Of a stretch of DNA of 17,153 nt, positions 1 through 6,637 are shown piece after piece (positions within the stretch are counted from its first letter, which is position 1; each line of letters starts with the position of its first letter). Below the pieces are notes generated by a model. It had not been told where the DNA came from and did not search any database. It worked only from the letters and a program-made list of their open reading frames with translations. The DNA comes from Pseudomonadota bacterium (GTDB lineage: Bacteria > Pseudomonadota > Gammaproteobacteria > Xanthomonadales > Rhodanobacteraceae): NCBI GenBank assembly GCA_023430685.1, contig JAEYZH010000104.1:1-17153 (forward strand), read 5' to 3'. Both the position numbers and the translations under genes were made by a program.

Positions 1-203
1 GGTGTGCCCGAAGCGGTGAATTCGTGGTGAACGCATGGTCGACGGTGCGCGTTGATTCATCATCGCCGTGCGAACAGATCCGGTGTAGGCCTGCCCGCGA
101 ACAGGGGCCGATGCCGTGAACGCGCGATGAGCGATCGGGTCGCCGGTCCATTCAGGCAGCCACTGTTCCCATTGCATGCAACGCAACCGATCGGGCCGGG
201 ACG

Positions 204-452
204 ATGACGACCATGGAGCGCTACGTGATATGCCTCGTGAAGGACGCAGGCGACGGACGCTGGCACCTCAAGCACGGAACCGCGTCGCTTGCAGCGTTCG
301 ACACCAAGGAGCAAGCCGAACGCGCAGGCGAGCAGCATGGACGCCTGCTGCACGAACAGGGGCAGGACGCAGAGTTCGTGGTGTACCGCGAGGACGGTTC
401 GATCGAGCACCACTACACCTACGGCCGCGATTCGCAGCGTATTCAGGGTTAG
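204..452 (+). CDS. DUF2188-type small protein
   Basis: An 82-aa soluble protein with no signal peptide or membrane segment. The layout matches the small DUF2188 family. A short N-terminal strand (ERYVICLVKD, residues 5-14) leads to a GDGRWHLKHG turn, then a helix after FDTKEQAERAG (about 32-42). The second half carries the typical 'E-F-V-V-Y-R-E-D-G-S-I' strand and turn (58-67) and a final 'TYGRDSQR'. The family has no established biochemical function; its members are common near stress genes in Proteobacteria. The start at 204 has only a weak GGGCCGGGA ribosome site, and the in-frame ATG at 213 is an equally possible start. It stands alone, with about 250 bases of apparently non-coding DNA after it. 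Family assignment is from remembered pattern, not a search. Confidence 0.75.
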   Translation: MTTMERYVICLVKDAGDGRWHLKHGTASLAAFDTKEQAERAGEQHGRLLHEQGQDAEFVVYREDGSIEHHYTYGRDSQRIQG

Positions 453-699
453 CTGCGACACCAACGGCATGCGGGTTGCTGAAGAAGCACGCCGTTCGGC
501 GACGCCGCGCTTCCGAGGGAGCCTCGACGGGGAAGAGTGTCGCAACATCGTGCCGATGGCGTGCGTCGCATCCACGGTGGTGAACGCCCAGTTAGCGATT
601 CAGGTGCACGCGCTCGCGGATTCAGCGCAACGCTCGCATCGATCGGCGATCGTGTGCGTGCAGACCAATGTTCGATCTGCCAACCAAGGAGAGAGCAAC

Positions 700-873
700 A
701 TGGGTACCAACAACATGAACCAGCAGAACAAGCAGCAAAACCAGCAGAACCAGGACTCGACGCGCAAGCAGGCGCCGGGTTACGACGAGAAGCAGGGCCA
801 GGGCCAGAAGGGTCAGGCTCAGCAGCCGGGCAGCTCGGATGCCGGCCGCGGCCAGAACAACAGCAATCGCTGA
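700..873 (+). CDS. Q/N/G-rich hydrophilic small protein (hydrophilin-like)
   Basis: A 57-aa protein starting at the ATG at 700, which has a strong AAGGAGAG ribosome site at 686-693 (six-base spacing). The longer reading frame upstream lacks any such signal, so I reject it. Composition is extreme: 15 Gln, 9 Asn and 8 Gly, so Gln plus Asn make up about 42%. There is one Tyr, no Cys or Trp and no hydrophobic stretch, so it should be disordered. A short basic/aromatic patch (TRKQAPGYDEKQ, 21-32) separates a Q/N-rich first half from a Q/G-rich second half. This is the profile of hydrophilins, small desiccation or osmotic-stress proteins; the role is inferred. A good intrinsic terminator follows at 887-918, marking a single-gene transcript. 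The reading frame itself is well supported. Confidence 0.8.
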   Translation: MGTNNMNQQNKQQNQQNQDSTRKQAPGYDEKQGQGQKGQAQQPGSSDAGRGQNNSNR

Positions 874-886
874 GCGATTCGGCCGA

Positions 887-918
887 CCCCGCCCGGCTTG
901 CCGGGCGGGGTGTTGCTT
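887..918 (+). terminator. Rho-independent terminator after the Q/N-rich gene
   Basis: Perfect GC-rich inverted repeat: CCCCGCCCGGC (887-897) and GCCGGGCGGGG (900-910), with CTTG at the tip once the last pair opens. The T-rich TGTTGCTT follows at 911-918. It starts 13 bases after the stop codon of the 57-aa protein. The opposing alpha/beta hydrolase gene ends at 950, so the hairpin may also stop leftward transcripts, although no U-tract is present on that side. Confidence 0.85.
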
Positions 919-949
919 CCTGGCGCTCCGCGAGTGACGGGCCGGGTTG

Positions 950-1819
950 TCAGTCGCGCTGGCGCATGTCGACGCCAGGGTTCGGTCCGGCGTCGCCATT
1001 CGAACGAGGCATCCCGCTCGCTCCCGCGATCGGCGTCGGCTCGGTGGCTTCGTCACGGCGGCGCAGCTTGTCGCGCGCGGCGCCGCCGCGCTCGCGCACG
1101 ATCAAGCCGGTGAGCCATTCGATCAGCGTCGCCGTGTATTCGCGTTGCGCATCTTTCGCCGAGAATGCGTGGTCGGCGTCCGCGATCAGGCGCGTCGTCA
1201 GCGAGCGTGCATCGCGGAACGCGTTCACGTAGCTGCGGATCACTGCCGGCGGGACGATCGCATCGCGTCCGGCCTGCACGACGAGGGCATCCCCTTCGAA
1301 CGCCTCGCAGGCCCGCAGCGCGCGGCTCTCGTCGGGCGCGTGGATGCGCCTGCGCCACGCGGGAAGGTCGGCATCGTGCAACTGGCGCTTGGGAAGCTCC
1401 CAGCCCTCGTCCTTGTACAGCGCGGGCGTGCGCAGCGCGAGCCAGCGCACCGGTCGCTCCGTGGTCAGCAGCGCCGCGAGGTAGCCGCCGTAGCTGATCC
1501 CGACGACCGCGATCGCGTCGCGATCCACGTTGCGACGCGCCGCGAGCCAGTCGTAGGCCGCGACCACGTCGGCGAGGTTCTGTGCGCGCGAGACGTTTTC
1601 ACGCTCGATCGCGGTGCGTTCGTGGCCGCGCAGGTCGAAGGTCAGGCATTCGCAGCCGATAGCGGCGGCTTCGCGCGCGCGCACGAGGTCGTGTTGCTGG
1701 CTTCCGCCCCATCCGTGCACGAACAAGACCGCGGGCAACGACGTCGCGGGAGAGAGCAGCGTGCCCTCGAGCATCATGCGTTCGATCGGGATGTCGACGC
1801 TATCGAGCTGGATGTCCAT
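950..1819 (-). CDS. Alpha/beta hydrolase
   Basis: A 289-aa cytoplasmic serine hydrolase of the alpha/beta fold, dienelactone hydrolase / acyl-peptidase-like. Visible parts: oxyanion-hole loop FVHGWGG (33-39); nucleophile elbow VGISYGG with Ser109 (106-112); acid Asp186 in QAGRDAIVPP; catalytic His217 in DADHAF. The last 45 residues (about 245-289) are charged and Gly/Pro-rich, probably a disordered tail added to a normal-length domain. The start at 1819 gives a clean N-terminus (MDIQLDSVDIP) and lies 20 bases inside the end of the DUF3182 gene, suggesting translational coupling. It is the last gene of the five-gene leftward operon. The substrate cannot be read from the sequence; an ester or amide made or exchanged by the preceding enzymes is a guess. 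Confidence 0.9.
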   Translation of the reverse strand: MDIQLDSVDIPIERMMLEGTLLSPATSLPAVLFVHGWGGSQQHDLVRAREAAAIGCECLTFDLRGHERTAIERENVSRAQNLADVVAAYDWLAARRNVDRDAIAVVGISYGGYLAALLTTERPVRWLALRTPALYKDEGWELPKRQLHDADLPAWRRRIHAPDESRALRACEAFEGDALVVQAGRDAIVPPAVIRSYVNAFRDARSLTTRLIADADHAFSAKDAQREYTATLIEWLTGLIVRERGGAARDKLRRRDEATEPTPIAGASGMPRSNGDAGPNPGVDMRQRD

Positions 1820-2963
1820 CGGCGTGCACCAGGCTGTATTTCGTGAGCGCGCCGACGAGCGGATCGATGCCGCGCCAGTGAACGGTTGCGCCTGCCGGCA
1901 CATCGACGAGCGCGAATACCTCCACCGCCGACGCATGGACCTCGTCGAGACCGGGATCCGCGGCAAGCGCTTCGAGCGCGGCGAGCTCGGCCGGGCTCGC
2001 GCCGCCGATCCGCCACGATTGCTCGAGCACGCCCGACCAGCGCCGCCCGTCGCCATCGGCGCCCTGCGCGACATCATAGTTGCGTCGCGATGCGCACAGC
2101 CCCGGATAGGCAGCATGCGCGGCCTCGTCGTAGATGCGCGCCTGCTCCAGTGCGAGCCGCATCGCCGGGTCGCGGGTGTGTTGTTCGAGGTCGGCGAGGC
2201 GTCCGCGCCGGACCACCAGATCGGATCCGCCGTACACCTCGTGTCCGGCATGGTCGAGCGTGCGGCGTTGCGAGCCGCGGTAGGCCGCGCGCAAGCCACC
2301 GAGGTGGATCTCGCCGATGCTGATGGTCGTTTCCGACTCGAGGTTACGCTCGAGCACGACGCCTTGCGTCTCGATCGAAGCCGGATCGATCGTGTCGAGC
2401 GCGTGTTCGAGCTCGCTGGCGTCGTGCAGCACCGCCTGGCCATTGCCGCCAATCCCGCCGCCTTGCTTGAGCCGCACGCAGCCCGCCGCAAGAAGCTCGA
2501 TGCCCGCGCGATAGGCGTCCTCGTGGCTGAAGGCCGCGTAGCCCGGAAGCACGACGCCGGCGACCGCCGCGCCCATCGATTCGGACCAGCCCCGCGGGCG
2601 CGCAACCGCACGCGGGAGGGTCGCGTGTGAAATCAGCTTGCTTGCGACGAAAGCTTCCGGCACCACGCCGCCGAACAGGTCGTCGGCGCCGTGGATACCC
2701 AGTGGAAGCGCCTCCTCGCGTGTCAGCGTGCGCGCGGGAACGAAGTACGGCCGTTCGTGCCGCGCGGCCCGGAGCAAGGCCGCGATGCGACGCGCGAGCG
2801 CGTCGAGCGTCGCGGCTTCGTGGCCGTCCCGTGGCTTGGAGTCGTCGTGCATCACGACGACCGCGCGCCCACCCGGCGCCCGCATCATCGTCGCGGCAGC
2901 CGTCGCGCGCACCGGCATGGGCGGCGGGGTGCCTGGCGCACTGGAGGCCGTGCCCGTCGTCAT
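1800..2963 (-). CDS. DUF3182 family protein (ATP-grasp-like)
   Basis: A 387-aa protein that I recognise as DUF3182, a proteobacterial family without assigned function. Landmarks: PYFVPARTLT (72-81), LFGGVVPEAFVASKLISH (96-113), the glycine-rich RLKQGGGIGGNGQ (164-176), VVLERNLES (202-210), ISIGEI (215-220) and YGGSDLVVRRG (244-254). The Lys-plus-Gly-rich loop followed by a conserved 'V-L-E-x-N' segment resembles the nucleotide-binding part of ATP-grasp ligases; that relationship is my inference. The chosen start at 2963 overlaps the stop of the cysteine hydrolase gene as ATGA. The first 30 residues are low-complexity Ala/Pro/Thr, so a later Met (26 or 27) is possible. Its neighbours, two hydrolases, fit a small-molecule ligase with partner hydrolases. 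Confidence 0.85.
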   Translation of the reverse strand: MTTGTASSAPGTPPPMPVRATAAATMMRAPGGRAVVVMHDDSKPRDGHEAATLDALARRIAALLRAARHERPYFVPARTLTREEALPLGIHGADDLFGGVVPEAFVASKLISHATLPRAVARPRGWSESMGAAVAGVVLPGYAAFSHEDAYRAGIELLAAGCVRLKQGGGIGGNGQAVLHDASELEHALDTIDPASIETQGVVLERNLESETTISIGEIHLGGLRAAYRGSQRRTLDHAGHEVYGGSDLVVRRGRLADLEQHTRDPAMRLALEQARIYDEAAHAAYPGLCASRRNYDVAQGADGDGRRWSGVLEQSWRIGGASPAELAALEALAADPGLDEVHASAVEVFALVDVPAGATVHWRGIDPLVGALTKYSLVHADGHPAR

Positions 2964-3532
2964 CGGCGCACCAGCGTCGCCGCGGTCGCGACGCGTGCGA
3001 CGCCGGCGGCGGCCAGCGTGGCGAGGGTTCGTCGGTTTCGGACCCGGGTGACCGATGCGGTGGCGTCGGACGCGATCTCGACTTCATAGTCGCGCACGTG
3101 CGCATCGATCGCGGTGGCCTGCACGCAGCTGTCGCCTGCGATGCCGCAGAGGACGACGCGCCGGATACGCAGTGAACGAAGCAGCAGGTCCAGCGCGGTG
3201 GAGTAGAACGCCGAATGCTTGGGCTTGAGGATGAAGTAGTCGCCCGGGCCCGGGCGCAGCAGCTCGACCACGTCGGCGCCTTCGCCGGCGCGCGCGCACG
3301 CGTCGACGACGGTGCGGAAATCCGATCTCCAGCGTCCGAAGTTGTCGTTGCAGTAGATGACAGGCCAGCGTTTGCGCGCGTGCGCTTCGCGCAGGCGCAG
3401 TACATCGGCCGCGATCGCTCGTGCGTGGCGCGCCAGCTCGCGACCGCCGGGAAAGTCGAAGCGGTTGATCATGTCGATGATCAGCAGCGCCGAGCGACGG
3501 CTGCGGGAGCGAGCGGCGGTCCGGTGGCGCAT
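2960..3532 (-). CDS. Cysteine hydrolase, isochorismatase-like family
   Basis: A 190-aa protein of the isochorismatase-like fold (nicotinamidases, N-carbamoylsarcosine amidases, isochorismatases). The catalytic triad is visible: Asp20 in ALLIIDMINRF; Lys103 in ILKPKHSAFYST; Cys136 in CGIAGDSCVQATAIDA, with the usual cis-peptide region just before it. Length is normal for the family. I chose the ATG at 3532, with GAGG about ten bases upstream. A GTG at 3547 overlapping the stop of the upstream gene (GTGA) is an alternative adding five residues. It overlaps the DUF3182 gene by four bases, so the two are likely translated together. The substrate (amide, carbamoyl or enol ether) cannot be decided from sequence. 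The reading frame extends further upstream, but that part is arginine-rich shadow of the neighbouring gene. Confidence 0.9.
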   Translation of the reverse strand: MRHRTAARSRSRRSALLIIDMINRFDFPGGRELARHARAIAADVLRLREAHARKRWPVIYCNDNFGRWRSDFRTVVDACARAGEGADVVELLRPGPGDYFILKPKHSAFYSTALDLLLRSLRIRRVVLCGIAGDSCVQATAIDAHVRDYEVEIASDATASVTRVRNRRTLATLAAAGVARVATAATLVRR

Positions 3533-3543
3533 GCGACGCGCCC

Positions 3544-4203
3544 TCACGTACCCGTTTGGCAGTGCGGGGCTTCCAGCGGCTTGGACTCGGGCGACTTGTC
3601 CTGGCGCAGGAAGATCGACAGCACGACGAGCGCGAGCACCGCGAGGAATTCGCTTTGCCAGTTCTGCATCGACTCGAACCAGAACTGCGCGCCGGCGAAG
3701 TGCTGCGCGAACGTGACCGGCGGCAGGCCGACCGCTTCGAGCTCGGCGAGCTCGAGGCGCCAGCTCTGCCATGCGTGGCCCGCGAACGACAGCGCGAACA
3801 GCGCGAGCAGCGCGATCGACAGCGAGTTCGCATACAACGTGCGCCAGAGGCCGCCCGCGCGCAGCGGCCACGGCTTGGGCCCTTCGTCGATGCGTTCCTC
3901 TTCATCGTCCGGCGACATCGGTCGCGATTCCGCGGAACCGCGCTGGCGCAGGGACACCGTCAGCAGCACGTACATTCCCATCTGCAGGAACTCGCTCTCC
4001 CAGTTCTCCATCAGCGAGGAGAGGAAGTGCCCGCTGAGCAGGTACACAGCGAGCTCGAGCGGGCGCTTGCCGTCCTGGGCGAGCTGCTCGTTGAAGGCGA
4101 GATGGCCGGCCCAGACCTGACCGACGAGGCAGGCGAGGAACAACGCGGTGAGCACGAGCGACAGCCCGTTCGCCCGCCAGAATGACACGCGTTCCTGCGC
4201 CAT
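3544..4203 (-). CDS. DUF6766 family membrane protein
   Basis: A 219-aa integral membrane protein that I recognise as the DUF6766 family, of unknown function. It is built from an internal duplication. A hydrophobic segment begins ANGLSLVLTALF (11-22) in the first half and ANSLSIALLALF (125-136) in the second. The signature ENWESEFLQM (66-75) recurs as QNWQSEFLAV (180-189). Each copy continues into a membrane helix and an 'L-R-Q-x-x-S-x-E-S' end. I expect four membrane segments (about 13-31, 72-86, 127-145, 185-200) and an acidic loop (97-108). The start at 4203 is the Met just before the first membrane helix; the upstream extension does not look coding. It begins 20 bases after the ferritin-like gene ends and overlaps or abuts the cysteine hydrolase gene, so it is the second gene of the operon. 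Confidence 0.87.
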   Translation of the reverse strand: MAQERVSFWRANGLSLVLTALFLACLVGQVWAGHLAFNEQLAQDGKRPLELAVYLLSGHFLSSLMENWESEFLQMGMYVLLTVSLRQRGSAESRPMSPDDEEERIDEGPKPWPLRAGGLWRTLYANSLSIALLALFALSFAGHAWQSWRLELAELEAVGLPPVTFAQHFAGAQFWFESMQNWQSEFLAVLALVVLSIFLRQDKSPESKPLEAPHCQTGT

Positions 4204-4223
4204 GAACCGGTTTCGCCTCGTGC

Positions 4224-4832
4224 TCAGAGCATTTCGGTACGTGCCTGCTCGGCGCGCGATGCGCCGATTGCCGTTTCGACCTTCTTGACTTCCTCGGGCG
4301 GCGGCAGCACGGCCGGGAAACCGAGCGATTCGATCCACAACTCACGACACCAGCCCTTGGTGTGATACAGGTGGTGGTCTTCTTCCTTTTCGACCTCTTC
4401 GTAGGCGGGCTCGAGCACCGCGGCGAGTTCCTTGTTGCCCTGCTTGGTGATCTCGCCGATCAGTTCCCAGTTGAGATGGTCCTTCGTTTCGGCGAGCACG
4501 ACGCACTCGGCGGCGACGAGTTGCGCGGCATCGGGATCGCCATTGGCGAGGGCCATCTCGATCGACTGCACGAGTGCGGCACCCTGGTGCGCGACGATCG
4601 CGCGGCCGGGCGTCGCCTGTTCGGTGTCGAGGCCGAGCTGCTTGCAGACCCCGGTCAGGATCTTCTCGTGCTTGCGGGTTTCCTCGAGGTACTTCTTCCA
4701 TTCCTTGCGCAGGTCGTCGTTGCTCGCGGCCTTGATGGCGGCGGTATACAGCTTGATGCCCCCGCGCTCGGTCTCGAGCGCCTGGAGGATGAGTTCGTTG
4801 ACCTGCGCTTCGTCGGCAGCCTTGCGTCGCAT
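4224..4832 (-). CDS. Ferritin-like domain protein
   Basis: A 202-aa, mostly helical protein with candidate diiron ligands arranged as in four-helix ferritin-like proteins. Helix 1: Glu20/Glu22 in ALETERGGIKLY. Helix 2: Glu51 and His55 in LEETRKHEKIL, the 'E-T-x-x-H' pattern. Helix 3: Glu109, Glu115 and His119 in AECVVLAETKDH. Helix 4: Glu146-Glu151 and His153/His154 in EEVEKEEDHHLYH. Such proteins oxidise or store iron, or detoxify peroxide. The C-terminal 45 residues (GWCRELW... then a Pro/Glu-rich tail) lie outside the bundle. The start at 4832 has a good AGGAG site nine bases away; an upstream ATG lacks one. It is the first gene of the leftward operon and diverges from the 68-aa protein gene across a 169-base promoter region. 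Exact subfamily not determined. Confidence 0.85.
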   Translation of the reverse strand: MRRKAADEAQVNELILQALETERGGIKLYTAAIKAASNDDLRKEWKKYLEETRKHEKILTGVCKQLGLDTEQATPGRAIVAHQGAALVQSIEMALANGDPDAAQLVAAECVVLAETKDHLNWELIGEITKQGNKELAAVLEPAYEEVEKEEDHHLYHTKGWCRELWIESLGFPAVLPPPEEVKKVETAIGASRAEQARTEML

Positions 4833-5001
4833 CGGAGTGTCTCCTGCTGGGTTCGCGAACGATCGAGCCGCAGGTTCGCCCTGGCCGCGTGAATCGTCGG
4901 TTACCCGACCCGAGCACCGCGCGTCTCCCATTCAGCGCGCGGATCGGCGCGCGGGTCCATCGTCGAGCCGACGCACGCACGTTTGCAGCGAGGAACACGC
5001 A
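4833..5001. promoter_or_regulatory. Divergent promoter region between the ferritin-like operon and the SDR operon
   Basis: A 169-base gap separates two genes transcribed away from each other, so it must hold the promoters of both. The outermost parts are the ribosome sites: AGGAG for the ferritin-like gene and GAGGA (4990-4994) for the 68-aa protein. I see no convincing sigma-70 -35/-10 pair and no clear operator. The call rests on gene arrangement alone. Confidence 0.5.
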
Positions 5002-5208
5002 ATGACCAATGCCCACCGGGAGCCACCACCGGCCAATCCCGCGCACGACGACGACGCGCAGGATGGGTCCGCGCAGCCTGATGCCAATCCGCCGCAGGTG
5101 CCGGGCTTCGACGAGCGCAACGCGGATCGCGGCCACGGCGACAACACCAACGTGGAAGGTGGCCCGCCACGCCCGGATGCAGGTCCGGTCGACACCGAAG
5201 GCACGTGA
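5002..5208 (+). CDS. Small acidic Pro/Asp-rich disordered protein
   Basis: A 68-aa protein starting at 5002, with GAGGA at 4990-4994 as ribosome site (seven-base spacing). It contains 12 Pro and 10 Asp, plus many Asn, Gly and Ala. It has no Cys or Trp, a single Phe and no hydrophobic run, so it should be intrinsically disordered and soluble. The middle 'QVPGFDERNADRGHGDNTNVEGG' region (about 32-54) holds the only aromatic residue. I recognise no domain. The SDR gene starts 34 bases downstream with its own ribosome site, so the two are probably co-transcribed. Composition resembles the Q/N-rich protein at 700-873 and fits a hydrophilin-type stress protein, but that role is inferred. Confidence 0.72.
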   Translation: MTNAHREPPPANPAHDDDAQDGSAQPDANPPQVPGFDERNADRGHGDNTNVEGGPPRPDAGPVDTEGT

Positions 5209-5242
5209 ACATGGGCAATGGCTGAGAGCACCGGAGCAGGAC

Positions 5243-6220
5243 ATGACCCCATCGGGACGCGATACCGCGAAGAAGCAGCGCACGATCGCAGGCGCGGCAA
5301 AGGCAAAGGCAAAGGCAAAAGAAAAAGCGAAACCAAAGGCGACGAAACAGTCCCCGCAAACCGGACTGCACCAGCCTGCGTCGCCGATGCCGGCACAGTC
5401 GCTGAGCAAGCCGGGCCTCGAGAAGGATCTGGATCCGCGCCCGCGCTACCTCGCGCCCACGTATCGCGGCAGCGCGAAACTGCACGATCGCGTCGCGATC
5501 ATCACGGGCGGCGACTCGGGCATCGGGCGCGCGGTCGCGGTGCTGTTCGCACGCGAGGGGGCGGACGTCGTGATCGCGCACCTCGACGAACAGGAAGATG
5601 CCGACGAAACCGCCGCACGCGTGCGCAAGGAGGGCAGGGAGTGCCTCGTCGTCGCGGGCGACATCGCCGATCCGGCGTTCTGCGCCGAACTCGTCCGCCA
5701 GACGCTGGAACGTTTCGGCAAGATCGACATCCTCGTCAACAACGCGGCGTTCCAGCAGCACGTCGACGCGATCGAGGATCTCGCCGACGAGCAGTTCGAC
5801 CTGACGTTCCGTACCAACATCTACGGGTACTTCCAGATGGCGAGGGCCGCGCTGCCGCACATGCGCGAAGGCGCGTGCATCATCAACACGGGCTCGGAGA
5901 CCGGCCTGCACGGCAGCAAGGGGCTGCTCGACTATTCGGCGACCAAGGGTGCGATCCACGCGTTCACGCGCTCGCTCGCGGCGCAGGTCATCGAGCGTGG
6001 CATCCGCGTGAACGCGGTCGCCCCAGGTCCCGTCTGGACGCCGTTGAATCCGGCTGATCGTCCGGCGAACGAAATCACGAAGTTCGGTGCGGACACCGAC
6101 ATGAAACGGCCCGCGCAGCCCGAGGAAATCTCCCCGGCCTACGTGTTCCTCGCCGCACCCTCGTGTTCGAGCTACATCACGGGGATCGTGCTGCCGATCC
6201 TCGGTTCAGTGCCGGGCTGA
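5243..6220 (+). CDS. SDR family oxidoreductase with lysine-rich N-terminal extension
   Basis: A 325-aa short-chain dehydrogenase/reductase of the classical NAD(P)-binding type, closest in layout to the YghA / glucose-dehydrogenase-like group with an N-terminal tail ending 'RPRYLAPTYRGSAKL'. Motifs: cofactor loop TGGDSGIG (88-95), NNAA (166-169), Asn192, catalytic Ser218 in NTGSETG, Tyr231 and Lys235 in YSATK, and PGPVWTPL (261-268). Residues 1-40 are Lys/Ala-rich (AKAKAKEKAKPKAT), encoded partly by a hexamer repeat. The C-terminus reads ITGIVLPILGSVPG instead of the usual 'ITGQ.L.V.GG', which is unusual for the family. The start at 5243 has GGAG at 5233-5236; an in-frame ATG at 5009 would overlap the 68-aa gene and has no support. 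The physiological substrate is unknown. Confidence 0.9.
   Translation: MTPSGRDTAKKQRTIAGAAKAKAKAKEKAKPKATKQSPQTGLHQPASPMPAQSLSKPGLEKDLDPRPRYLAPTYRGSAKLHDRVAIITGGDSGIGRAVAVLFAREGADVVIAHLDEQEDADETAARVRKEGRECLVVAGDIADPAFCAELVRQTLERFGKIDILVNNAAFQQHVDAIEDLADEQFDLTFRTNIYGYFQMARAALPHMREGACIINTGSETGLHGSKGLLDYSATKGAIHAFTRSLAAQVIERGIRVNAVAPGPVWTPLNPADRPANEITKFGADTDMKRPAQPEEISPAYVFLAAPSCSSYITGIVLPILGSVPG
5296..5319 (+). repeat. Four perfect tandem GGCAAA hexamers inside the SDR gene
   Basis: GGCAAA occurs four times without interruption, then degenerates into an A-rich stretch. Each unit adds an Ala-Lys pair to the N-terminal tail of the SDR protein. Gain or loss of a unit would change tail length without shifting the reading frame. 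Confidence 0.9.
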
Positions 6221-6228
6221 CAGCCGGC

Positions 6229-6498
6229 TCAGCGCAGCGCGTTCGGTTCTTCCCCGGTGCCGCCGCGGCGTTCGGGATCGCCGGGGCCGAGGCTCGCGTC
6301 CGCGTCGCTGTCGGTCGATTCGTCCTCGGCGCCCGCGGTGGCGCGATTGCGCTCGTTCGCGTTGCAGCGCTGATGGCCGCAGACGCAGCCCTCGAGCGCG
6401 CCCGCGTCGTGCAGCTGCGCGCAGCGGTCAGAGCAATAGTCACCCATCGCCGCGACGGTGCAGGTGCACGGCAGGTGTGCGCATTGACGCGGGGTCAT
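6229..6498 (-). CDS. Bacterial metallothionein-like protein with acidic tail
   Basis: An 89-aa protein. Its first half has the layout of bacterial metallothioneins (SmtA/BmtA/PmtA type): Cys6, Cys11, Cys13 in QCAHLPCTCTV; then YCSDRCA with Cys22 and Cys26; then Cys38, Cys40, His42 and Cys45 in CVCGHQRC. That gives eight Cys plus several His for Zn or Cu/Cd thiolate binding. The second half (about 47-89) is acidic, Gly/Pro/Asp/Glu-rich and probably disordered; this tail is longer than I know for the family. The start at 6498 has a strong AAAGGAGA site about seven bases away. An in-frame ATG at 6516 lies upstream of that site and is less likely. It converges on the SDR gene, with an eight-base gap. 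A metal-buffering role is known for the family. Confidence 0.83.
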   Translation of the reverse strand: MTPRQCAHLPCTCTVAAMGDYCSDRCAQLHDAGALEGCVCGHQRCNANERNRATAGAEDESTDSDADASLGPGDPERRGGTGEEPNALR

Positions 6499-6637
6499 CG
6501 ATGATCTCCTTTCCATGCAGGAATGCCTCGCTCATGCGGAACGCCGGCTGAAGCAGGCCCCTTCAAGCCGCCGCCGGTTCATGCCGAATCCACGCTGCGC
6601 GCCGCACATTCGTCCCGTCGAAACACGGAGACACCCC

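Noticed and set aside
1..203. Possible end of a gene entering from the left
   Set aside because: All three plus-strand frames close within about 120 bases, and no stretch resembles a protein family. The only notable item is the palindrome TTGCATGCAA (172-181), too common to interpret.
60..575. 171-aa minus-strand frame
   Set aside because: It runs opposite the better-supported DUF2188-type gene, is arginine- and cysteine-scattered without a domain, and has no ribosome site.
5009..5242. Upstream start for the SDR protein (403 aa)
   Set aside because: It would overlap the 68-aa gene almost completely in another frame, lacks a ribosome site, and the ATG at 5243 has a good one.
6205..6240. Short GCCGG/CCGGC inverted repeat between the SDR and metallothionein genes as a terminator
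   Set aside because: Only five base pairs, no T-run on either strand, and it overlaps the SDR stop codon.
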